IMG/VR virus record: IMGVR_UViG_3300005355_000022
Span: 1 to 25,883 of that record
Strand: one strand, 5' to 3'
From: a virus
Length of the DNA stretch: 25,883 bases
The notes below the pieces were generated by a model. The model was not told the DNA's origin. It was given only the letters and a program-made list of their open reading frames with translations, and did no database searches. This document shows, piece by piece, positions 13,684 to 18,868 of this stretch. How positions within the stretch are numbered: position 1 is the stretch's first letter; each line of letters starts with the position of its first letter. Made by a program: the position numbers and the translations under genes.

Positions 13684-13712
13684 ACATTACCATATGCAGA
13701 ACTCATTTGCAA
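13684..13712 (-). promoter_or_regulatory. Candidate promoter of the packaging and virion operon
   Basis: On the minus strand TTGCAA (13707-13712), a 17-base spacer and TAATGT (13684-13689) form a good sigma-70-like promoter, about 47 bases before the small gene at 13637. It lies within the first of two 24-base direct repeats. Transcription from here would enter terS and terL. Confidence 0.6.
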
Positions 13713-13750
13713 TCATGGCCGCCGCGCATATGCAGAGCCAGATTACAATC
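13691..13750. repeat. Two 24-base direct repeats, 36 bases apart, upstream of terS
   Basis: CATATGCAGAACTCATTTGC (followed by AATC) at 13691 and CATATGCAGAGCCAGATTAC (followed by AATC) at 13727 share CATATGCAGA(A/G)C and a common CAATC end. The first contains the -35 region of the candidate promoter. They could bind a regulator or the terminase small subunit (packaging site). Confidence 0.65.
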
Positions 13751-13820
13751 GCGCTTTCCACAACCCTTTGCAGCCTTACTCCCAGGTAAAGCCTGGGCTG
13801 GTGCAATCCGGCCGGATTAG

Positions 13821-13853
13821 GCAAAGGGAAAGGCCGCCTGGTGGTGGCGGCCT
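13821..13853 (-). terminator. Rho-independent-type terminator after the 93-residue gene
   Basis: On the minus strand AGGCCGCC and GGCGGCCT form an 8-base perfect stem around a 7-base loop, followed by TTTCCCTTTGC. The hairpin lies about 30 bases after the TTA/TAA stop at 13885 and separates the small-gene cassettes from the packaging operon. Confidence 0.75.
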
Positions 13854-13884
13854 GTGTATGCGGGTTGCGGGTTGTGTGGCTGTG

Positions 13885-14166
13885 TTAGCGTGCGCCAGCC
13901 CAGTAGCGCGCCTGACCAGGCATAGGCTTTATGCTGGTGCCATTACCGCAACTATACTTGCCACGGATGGGGAGATAGAAACTGGCGGTATACTTGCCCT
14001 TATTCCAGCAATCGCGGCGGATGGAGACGTCGGTGTCGCAATCGCGACCGCCTTTGTAGTGGCTGGCGGTAACGCTGGTGGTGTAGTTATGGCGTGGGCG
14101 CTGGGCACCAATGCGCGTGCGGCTGGTGGCTGTGGACGGTGTGAACGGGCTGGTGGTGCGTGCCAT
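13885..14166 (-). CDS. Small unknown protein, cassette gene with MART start
   Basis: The 93-residue product starts MARTTSPFTPSTATSRTRIG at ATG 14166 with AAGGGAG upstream. The C-terminal half is tyrosine-, lysine- and cysteine-containing (SHYKGGRDCDTDVSIRRDCWNKGKYTASFYLPIRGKYSCGNG), with three cysteines that could bind metal or form a compact beta fold. No family is recognised. The MART N terminus is shared with the genes at 14239 and 16363, as is the leader hairpin, though no -10 element is visible here. It is followed by a terminator at 13821. Confidence 0.6.
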   Translation of the reverse strand: MARTTSPFTPSTATSRTRIGAQRPRHNYTTSVTASHYKGGRDCDTDVSIRRDCWNKGKYTASFYLPIRGKYSCGNGTSIKPMPGQARYWAGAR

Positions 14167-14195
14167 GGTGTTTACTCCCTTGCGGTGGTGTTACG

Positions 14196-14219
14196 GCGGC
14201 TGGCCAGGTACCAGGCCGC
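14196..14219 (-). promoter_or_regulatory. Leader hairpin cassette without a visible promoter
   Basis: On the coding strand GCGGCCTGG, a short loop and CCAGCCGC form a stem with one bulge just before the ribosome site of the 93-residue gene. It resembles the leader hairpins at 14611, 15171, 16294, 16969, 20785 and 22828, but the -10 and -35 are missing, so this gene is likely read from the 14638 promoter. Confidence 0.5.
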
Positions 14220-14238
14220 GTGGTGCCTGTGTGGGCGT

Positions 14239-14580
14239 TTACCAGGTTGCGGCCATGTAGGCGTCGCGGGCTTTGGTGTAGGCGCTGGTGGCTGTGGCGT
14301 AGTCGTCCTGGCACATGGCGATGAGTTCGGCGTCGCCACTTGTCACGGCTTCGTTCAGGTCACGCATGGCCTGGCGCTTTGCCTGTGCGGCCTTATGCAT
14401 GGCTGTGGCCAGCGGCTTTGCGGCGTCGTTCTGGGCTTGCATGGCGCGTAGCGTGGCGTCCAGCATGTGCCCTGTGCGCTGTGGGTAGGCCAGGCTGGCA
14501 CCCAGCACGTTGAGCGCGTTTGCCATTGTTGGGCCGATTGCCTTTGCCAGTTGTGCGTTGCTGGTGCCTGTGCGTGCCAT
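14239..14580 (-). CDS. Small helical protein, cassette gene
   Basis: The 113-residue product starts MARTGTSNAQLAKAIGPTMA at ATG 14580, with AAGGGAG upstream. It is almost wholly helical and alanine-rich (LDATLRAMQAQNDAAKPLATAMHKAAQAKRQAMRDLNEAVTSGDAELIAMCQDDYATATSAYTKARDAY), suggesting a helical bundle or coiled coil. No family is recognised. It has its own promoter and leader hairpin. Confidence 0.65.
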   Translation of the reverse strand: MARTGTSNAQLAKAIGPTMANALNVLGASLAYPQRTGHMLDATLRAMQAQNDAAKPLATAMHKAAQAKRQAMRDLNEAVTSGDAELIAMCQDDYATATSAYTKARDAYMAATW

Positions 14581-14610
14581 GCTGTTGCTCCCTTGCCTGG
14601 TACTTGTCCT

Positions 14611-14665
14611 GGCCAGCCCAACTGCTGGCCTACGGCCATCTTACCACCAGGCCATGAAAATGCAA
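14611..14665 (-). promoter_or_regulatory. Promoter-leader cassette P1
   Basis: Minus-strand TTGCAT (14660-14665), a 16-base spacer and TAAGAT (14638-14643) are followed by GGCCGTAGGCC and the hairpin GGCCAGC-loop-GCTGGCC (14611-14630). The ribosome site and ATG at 14580 follow. The same module recurs at five other genes. Confidence 0.75.
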
Positions 14666-14691
14666 TACCCTGGCCAGCCCAGTTTTCCGGA

Positions 14692-14726
14692 CAAAATAAT
14701 GCCGCCTGGCATGGCCACCAGGCGGC
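14692..14726 (-). terminator. Terminator after the HNH gene
   Basis: On the minus strand GCCGCCTGG and CCAGGCGGC form a 9-base perfect stem, followed by ATTATTTTG. It lies directly after the HNH stop and before promoter P1. Confidence 0.8.
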
Positions 14727-14752
14727 TGGGCTGGGCAATGTGCCCTGGTGTC

Positions 14753-15142
14753 CTACCGTGCGCTTTCCAGGTCAATGGTGTCGCGGTCAATCGTGCCAGC
14801 GATGATCGCCTTTGCCAGCGTCACGTTTACGTAGGCATGCCGCTGTGCCTGTATTCGCTCCACTGCGCCGCCTGTGGCGTAGTCGGCCCAGTCCTTGTTC
14901 CCACGGGCGCTGTTGCAACTGCGGCATGCTGTTACCAGGTTGTCACTGTTGTTGTTGCCGCCATGGCTTCGGGCTTGCAAGTGGTCAAGGCTGACTTCTA
15001 CCGGATCCGCGTTGCGCATGTCCCTACCACAGTATTGGCAAATAAAGCCGTCGCGGATGTAAATCGCCAGGCGGCGCTCCCGTGTTATCCATTTGCCGCC
15101 GTTCATTGGCTTGTACCCTTGCGCCGTTGCTCGCGTGCCCAT
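14753..15142 (-). CDS. HNH endonuclease
   Basis: The 129-residue product starts at ATG 15142 with GGGAGGG six bases upstream. A longer frame start exists but lacks a ribosome site. RRLAIYIRDGFICQYCGRDM is followed by VEVSLDHLQARSHGGNNNSDNLVTACRSCNSARGNK. This is the classical HNH layout with two CxxC metal pairs (CQYC and CRSC), the catalytic DH in SLDH and the NNNSDNL segment. It could be a homing endonuclease or a packaging-associated nuclease. It sits as its own cassette rather than next to the terminase, which slightly favours a mobile, homing role. Confidence 0.85.
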   Translation of the reverse strand: MGTRATAQGYKPMNGGKWITRERRLAIYIRDGFICQYCGRDMRNADPVEVSLDHLQARSHGGNNNSDNLVTACRSCNSARGNKDWADYATGGAVERIQAQRHAYVNVTLAKAIIAGTIDRDTIDLESAR

Positions 15143-15170
15143 CGTGCCCTCCCTGGTAACTGTTGTGCCC

Positions 15171-15224
15171 GCCAGCCCAACTGCTGGCCTACGGCCAGTA
15201 TACCAGCCCTTTTCAGGAATGCAA
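15171..15224 (-). promoter_or_regulatory. Promoter-leader cassette P2 of the HNH gene
   Basis: Minus-strand TTGCAT (15219-15224), 16 bases, TATACT (15197-15202), then GGCCGTAGGCC-like sequence and hairpin GCCAGC-loop-GCTGGC (15171-15188). The GGGAGGG ribosome site follows. Confidence 0.78.
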
Positions 15225-15236
15225 GCCCTTTCAGGT

Positions 15237-15270
15237 AGCAAAATGCCGCCAGTTTTCAGCCTGGCGGCAT
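15237..15270 (-). terminator. Terminator after the 105-residue gene
   Basis: ATGCCGCCAG and CTGGCGGCAT form a 10-base perfect stem with an 8-base loop, followed on the minus strand by TTTGCT. It is placed between the stop at 15307 and promoter P2. Confidence 0.8.
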
Positions 15271-15306
15271 GCGCTATGCTAATCCGGCCGGATGGCTACT
15301 GTACGG

Positions 15307-15624
15307 TCAGGCGCTGGTGGCCGCCGTGCATTCCGCTGGGCTGGGCGCTGCCACGACGTCCGTGCGCCCGTGCATGCGTGGCCGTTGGCGCATGTAGTCC
15401 GCTCCAATCCGCGCTGGTATGCGCATGTTCAGCGCCCGTGCCACGGCCATCACATCGTGGCCGTTCAGTTCGTAGTCGCTGGCCTGGGCGTAGTGCATTA
15501 CCTTTGCGCCAGCCGCTTGCTCGTAGCGTAGTTCGCTAACGAAATTCCATACCTTGTCGCCGCCGTGCGGGTTCGCCGCCACGATAACGCCGAAAACTTC
15601 CAGGGCGATTGGTGAGAGTTGCAT
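15307..15624 (-). CDS. Small unknown protein
   Basis: The 105-residue product starts MQLSPIALEVFGVIVAANPH at ATG 15624 with AAGGAG seven bases upstream. It has a mixed alpha/beta look (KVWNFVSELRYEQAAGAKVMHYAQASDYELNGHDVMAVARALN) followed by a short basic and a threonine/alanine-rich end. No known family is recognised. Unlike most neighbours it has no promoter hairpin cassette, and it is probably co-transcribed with the 191-residue gene. An element resembling the dispersed repeat (ACGATCTCAC) lies in the 64-base gap before it. Confidence 0.6.
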   Translation of the reverse strand: MQLSPIALEVFGVIVAANPHGGDKVWNFVSELRYEQAAGAKVMHYAQASDYELNGHDVMAVARALNMRIPARIGADYMRQRPRMHGRTDVVAAPSPAECTAATSA

Positions 15625-15688
15625 GGCCTTGCTCCTTGCTGTGTAAGTGCCTGTAGAACGCTGTGAGATCGTTGCTCCGTGCCCGCGC

Positions 15689-16264
15689 CTAGCAAAACGT
15701 ATTGCGCGCCAGGTATGCCGCGTGTACCGCCATTTCCTCCGCCGTTAGCACGACTTTGACATCCGCCGTGGGCATTCCGTACCGCACGCCGTTGTCCCAG
15801 CACAACACCGTAACGCGCCAGGCGTTCGGTGCGTGCAAGGGCATATGGCACTCCTCCACCACGCCCAGCAACGGAAAGCCCGTGTCCGGTATGCCGTAGC
15901 GATGGCTGTGCCGGAACGACACCAGCGTGCCCACATCTGGCCGCCTGTACACGCCGTCCGCCTGGCGCATAAGGCCAGCCCGTACGGCGTCGTCGAACTC
16001 GTGGAACTCCACTTCCTGGCGGCGGAACTGCGCCAAGGCCGCGCTGGCTATTGCCCTGGCCATGTATGGCCTGGTGTAGCGCCCGCTTGCCAGCAAGCGC
16101 CGTGCCATTTCCGCCACGATGTCGTCGTCCGTGGCGCTGGCGTAGTCAAACGTGTGGCTGTCCTGGAGCTGCTCAATGATGTCGGCCGTGCGGTAGTCGT
16201 TTTCCGCCTGGGACATGCCTTCGGGCAATGCGGGCTGGGTTGGGTTGCTGTTGTCGCTGGCCAT
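15689..16264 (-). CDS. Unknown phage protein, 191 residues
   Basis: The product starts MASDNSNPTQPALPEGMSQA at ATG 16264 with AAGGAG eight bases upstream. The first 90 residues are helical (ADIIEQLQDSHTFDYASATDDDIVAEMARRLLASGRYTRPYMARAIASAALAQF). The second half has a VGTLVSFRHSHRYGIPDTGFPLLGVVEECHM stretch and WRVTVLCWDNGVRYGMP strands, suggesting a small beta barrel. No family is recognised. It has its own promoter-leader module P3. Confidence 0.6.
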   Translation of the reverse strand: MASDNSNPTQPALPEGMSQAENDYRTADIIEQLQDSHTFDYASATDDDIVAEMARRLLASGRYTRPYMARAIASAALAQFRRQEVEFHEFDDAVRAGLMRQADGVYRRPDVGTLVSFRHSHRYGIPDTGFPLLGVVEECHMPLHAPNAWRVTVLCWDNGVRYGMPTADVKVVLTAEEMAVHAAYLARNTFC

Positions 16265-16293
16265 TTGTCGTGCTCCTTGCCTGGTATTTGCTG

Positions 16294-16354
16294 GGCGGCC
16301 AGCCCATGTGCCAGCCGCCTGGTGCCATCATAGCGCCTTTGCCGGAAACTGCAA
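16294..16354 (-). promoter_or_regulatory. Promoter-leader cassette P3
   Basis: Minus-strand TTGCAG (16349-16354), 16 bases and TATGAT (16327-16332) precede hairpin GGCGGCTGG...GGCCGCC (16294-16319). The ribosome site AAGGAG and ATG 16264 follow. Confidence 0.75.
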
Positions 16355-16362
16355 CAGGCCGC

Positions 16363-16692
16363 CTATGCCTGGCTAAACCAATCCACGTCGGCAAAGCCCA
16401 CGGTGTCGTCCAGCCAGTGCAAAATGCCCATGGCGCTGGCGTAGGCCGTGCTGTGCAGCGTGTAGTTCGCGGGCAGCCAATGCACCATGGCCGTGTACAG
16501 GCTGGCCAGGCCGTTTGTGCGCCGCTCCACCGTGATGTGGAACACGCCGCGCTGGTGCCCCACCATGGCCGTGATGGGCAACCCTTCCTGGCTGGCCGTG
16601 AGCGCGGCGTCCAAGTTTTGCGCGTACAGGTCGCGCATGGCCGCCTGGATGGGCGCTGGGCTGGTGGTGGTGGTGCCTTGCGTGCGTGCCAT
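16363..16692 (-). CDS. Small unknown protein, cassette gene with MART start
   Basis: The 109-residue product starts MARTQGTTTTSPAPIQAAMR at ATG 16692 with AAGGAG upstream. After the N-terminal low-complexity part it reads LYAQNLDAALTASQEGLPITAMVGHQRGVFHITVERRTNGLASLYTAMVHWLPANYTLHSTAYASAMGILHWLDDTVGFADV, a mixed fold ending in a helix. No family is recognised. The MART start and the leader hairpin (16725) are shared with other cassette genes, but a promoter is not visible. Confidence 0.6.
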   Translation of the reverse strand: MARTQGTTTTSPAPIQAAMRDLYAQNLDAALTASQEGLPITAMVGHQRGVFHITVERRTNGLASLYTAMVHWLPANYTLHSTAYASAMGILHWLDDTVGFADVDWFSQA

Positions 16693-16724
16693 TTGTGCGC
16701 TCCTTGCCTGGTACGTATGTGCGT

Positions 16725-16750
16725 GGCGGCTGGCACCGTTACCAGCCGCC
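16725..16750 (-). promoter_or_regulatory. Leader hairpin cassette lacking the promoter
   Basis: GGCGGCTGG and CCAGCCGCC form a 9-base perfect stem with an 8-base loop, just after the upstream stop at 16764. Where other cassettes have TATGAT, this one has CACCAG. It is likely the leader only, read from P5 upstream. Confidence 0.55.
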
Positions 16751-16763
16751 TGGTGCCCTGGTG

Positions 16764-16940
16764 TTAGGCGTCGCGGTATGTCCAGCGCGCCACGATCATG
16801 TTGCCCTGTGCCACGTTGTAGGCTTCCAAGCCCGCGATCCCCACCGTGTAGCCAATGGCCTGGCTTTGCGTGTAGAAGTGGAGCGGCGCGCTCCATGTGC
16901 CCTTGGCGCGGTAGTAAAGCGTGAACGCTGGCGTTGCCAT
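16764..16940 (-). CDS. Small aromatic-rich protein, cassette gene
   Basis: I start at ATG 16940 with AAGGAG seven bases upstream. The 58-residue product reads MATPAFTLYYRAKGTWSAPL, then YTQSQAIGYTVGIAGLEAYN and NMIVARWTYRDA. A longer in-frame start at 17120 exists but passes through the promoter and the dispersed element, so I reject it as the usual start. The product is rich in tyrosine and tryptophan and looks like a small beta fold. No family is recognised. Confidence 0.6.
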   Translation of the reverse strand: MATPAFTLYYRAKGTWSAPLHFYTQSQAIGYTVGIAGLEAYNVAQGNMIVARWTYRDA

Positions 16941-16968
16941 GGTGTTGCTCCTTGCCCTGGTAACTGGC

Positions 16969-17020
16969 GGCCAGCCATCCTGGCCTACGGCCATCATACC
17001 ACCAGGACGGATAAAAGCAA
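16969..17020 (-). promoter_or_regulatory. Promoter-leader cassette P5
   Basis: Minus-strand TTGCTT (17015-17020), 16 bases, TATGAT (16993-16998), then GGCCGTAGGCC and hairpin GGCCAG-loop-CTGGCC (16969-16985). It serves the 58-residue gene. Confidence 0.78.
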
Positions 17021-17055
17021 CACGTATGAGCGCCAATCTAAGGCGATGGAAGTGG

Positions 17056-17120
17056 CCTGGCGACCAAATGCTGTCGCTGGCATGGTAACGCGCCTTCCAG
17101 GAGACTTCAGCGCGGCTCAT
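17056..17120 (-). repeat. Dispersed post-stop element, copy H (long form)
   Basis: On the minus strand it begins ATGAGCCGCGCTGAAGTCTC seven bases after the TAG of the PIG-L gene, with TAGCATCTCC in front, matching TAGCGTCTCC before copy A. About 65 bases align with copy E on the plus strand at 11348, including AAGGCGCGTTACC and TTGGTCGCC. Translated, SRAEVSWKARY and WSPG parallel SDTEVSSKARY and WSPP of E. Confidence 0.6.
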
Positions 17121-17127
17121 GGAGATG

Positions 17128-17898
17128 CTAGGCTGGTGGCGCTATGTGCCAGTAGCGCTCCCTTTGCACCGTGTCCGCGAGGAGGAGTTCGGTATCCGGC
17201 TGTCCGGCCAGGTTGCGTGCGCCCGTAAAGTTGCCCAGTTGCGCCCGCAAGCCCTTTATCTGGCTGGCGTAGCATTGGATAGCAAGCAACTTGGCGATAT
17301 AGGGCTGGCCAGTGCCCGCGCTGGTGCCCATAATGGCCGCCTGGTGCCCGCCATTGCCCAACTGGCGCAACCTGGCCGCCAGGCTGTTGCGCATTGCTCT
17401 GTACGGGCTTTCCTCGTACCACAGCATTTGTTCCGGCCGGATGGCCGTGCCCAGCAACAGCAAGCAAGCGTTATGAACGCGCTTGTGGTCGCTGTGAACA
17501 AGACCAAGTGGCGCAACGACCTGGCTATGTGGCTCCGCGCCCAACAGCGGCTCTAGCACGACTGAGATCGTTTCAGCGATCTCCTTGGCCTGGTATGGGT
17601 GCGTGCGCTGGCGCGTGCCCTTTGCGCCGTTTAGGTAGGAGCCTTGTAGCCAGTCCATATGCACGGCCTGTGCGCCCAGTTGGGCCAGCGCCTTGCGGTC
17701 TTCCTTGCGCCGCCAGGCCATGACATTTTCCCCTGGCGCAAAGCCACAGGCGGTATCCCAGGCGTTCAGTTTGGCATAGCCTTGCGGCGGCGTGCCCGCG
17801 AACACGGTAACGCACACAGCGCCCGCATTTGCCGCCATGTACTCGCCGCAACCAAATACGGCGTCATCTAGGTGAGGACTAATCACTATAACCGTCAT
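17128..17898 (-). CDS. PIG-L family deacetylase
   Basis: I start at ATG 17898 because GGAGG lies five bases upstream. The 256-residue product begins MTVIVISPHLDDAVFGCG, the family signature (PHxDD) that supplies zinc and catalytic residues (H9, D11, D12). A second zinc motif, LGLVHSDHKRVHNA, lies at about residues 131-144 (H135, D137, H138). The basic segment WRRKEDRKALAQLGAQ also matches the usual helix. Family members remove acetyl groups from N-acetylglucosamine conjugates. In this phage it could act on sugars attached to DNA or to a host surface glycan. It is about 6 kb from the TET/glycosyltransferase genes, so the link is only inferred. Confidence 0.85.
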   Translation of the reverse strand: MTVIVISPHLDDAVFGCGEYMAANAGAVCVTVFAGTPPQGYAKLNAWDTACGFAPGENVMAWRRKEDRKALAQLGAQAVHMDWLQGSYLNGAKGTRQRTHPYQAKEIAETISVVLEPLLGAEPHSQVVAPLGLVHSDHKRVHNACLLLLGTAIRPEQMLWYEESPYRAMRNSLAARLRQLGNGGHQAAIMGTSAGTGQPYIAKLLAIQCYASQIKGLRAQLGNFTGARNLAGQPDTELLLADTVQRERYWHIAPPA

Positions 17899-17913
17899 GC
17901 CAGCCTCCACTTA

Positions 17914-17956
17914 CGAAAATGGCCACGCCCAGCGCAAGCGGCGCGCTGGGCGTGGC
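17914..17956 (-). terminator. Strong terminator after the multi-winged-helix gene
   Basis: GCCACGCCCAGCGC and GCGCTGGGCGTGGC form a 14-base perfect stem with a 7-base loop, followed on the minus strand by ATTTTCG. It is the most stable hairpin in the window and lies just after the stop at 17981, 16 bases before the PIG-L start. Confidence 0.85.
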
Positions 17957-17980
17957 TGGCATACACCAGGGTAGTGCAGC

Positions 17981-18868
17981 CTATTTCTTGCCCGCTCCTG
18001 GCTTCTTTGCCACGGCGGCTGTCTTGGCTGGCGCGGCGTTGGCGGGCGGCTCCACGTAGCCATAGTCAATGGTGTTGCCTTCGCTGTCCACCAAGTCCCA
18101 GTAGCGCAAGTTGCGCTGGCCGTCCTTGCCCAGTTCCGCGTACGGCGTGCCGCCCAGCCAGGCCGCATACCGCGCCTTTTCCGCTGGGTTGAAAAACTGT
18201 GCGCGGTTCATAGGAGAGACCTTGTTCTTGCGGCTGGTGGCGTCGCACACGATAATAGCGTGGTGTTGCGTGGCGCGGCGCTCGCCCTTGGCAACCTGGA
18301 TGGCCGCCTGGAGCAAGGCGTTGTAGCCTTCCTCGCCAAGGCTATACTGGCGGCAGTAGGCGCGGATAACGCGCTCCGCATCCTGTGTGGGCTGTGCGGT
18401 GCCCGTGAACGGCTCCGGCGCGGCCTTTGGCGCGGCGGCTGGCTTTGCGGCCTTTGGCGCGGTGTTGACAGGCTTTGGCGCGGGCTTGCCATTGGCGGCG
18501 TTCTTGCCCGTGGGCTTGAGCGTGGTAATGGCGGCGGCCTTTGGCTGGCGCGGCGTGCGCGGCAGCGGCGCTTGCTTGCCTGTCTTGCTGTCGTTGATGT
18601 CCTCCACGGTCAGCAAGCCCGTGAACTGGAACCGCACGGCGTTCTCGCCTTCCTGGCCAGGCGCGGCGCGCATGACTTCCGCCCGCACGTAGCGCCGTTC
18701 CGCCGCGCTAAGTGCCACGATTTCCTTTGCCATCCACTCCGGCACATCGGCTTCCGCCGTGTCCAGGCTGGCAATGGCCGCCGCCAGGTTCTGGTACCCT
18801 TCCGCCTGTTCGGCCGTGAGAACGAGATCGGTGTCCGGTGTTGCTGTTGCGGTCTGTGAATTCGCCAT
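17981..18868 (-). CDS. Candidate nested in-frame protein from an internal start
   Basis: Inside the 923-residue frame, ATG 18868 (MANSQTATATPDTDLVLTAE) is preceded at seven bases by AGGAGGG, much better than chance. It would yield the last 295 residues, which carry a helical segment, a lysine/alanine/proline-rich linker (PKPVNTAPKAAKPAAAPK), a folded helical part (RVIRAYCRQYSLGEEGYNALLQAA) and a basic tail. Whether it is used is unknown. Confidence 0.45.
   Translation of the reverse strand: MANSQTATATPDTDLVLTAEQAEGYQNLAAAIASLDTAEADVPEWMAKEIVALSAAERRYVRAEVMRAAPGQEGENAVRFQFTGLLTVEDINDSKTGKQAPLPRTPRQPKAAAITTLKPTGKNAANGKPAPKPVNTAPKAAKPAAAPKAAPEPFTGTAQPTQDAERVIRAYCRQYSLGEEGYNALLQAAIQVAKGERRATQHHAIIVCDATSRKNKVSPMNRAQFFNPAEKARYAAWLGGTPYAELGKDGQRNLRYWDLVDSEGNTIDYGYVEPPANAAPAKTAAVAKKPGAGKK

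Noticed and set aside
13691-13750. CRISPR-like repeats
   Set aside because: There are only two copies with a 12-base gap and no array, leader or cas genes.
11348-17120. Diversity-generating retroelement template/variable repeats
   Set aside because: No reverse transcriptase is present and the differences between copies are not limited to adenines.
16764-17120. 118-residue version of the 58-residue gene starting at 17120
   Set aside because: It would translate through promoter P5 and the leader hairpin; the ATG at 16940 has a good ribosome site.
17555-17582. GAGATCG/CGATCTC words as another copy of the dispersed element
   Set aside because: They fall inside the PIG-L coding region, match only the short palindromic part and lack the flanking homology.
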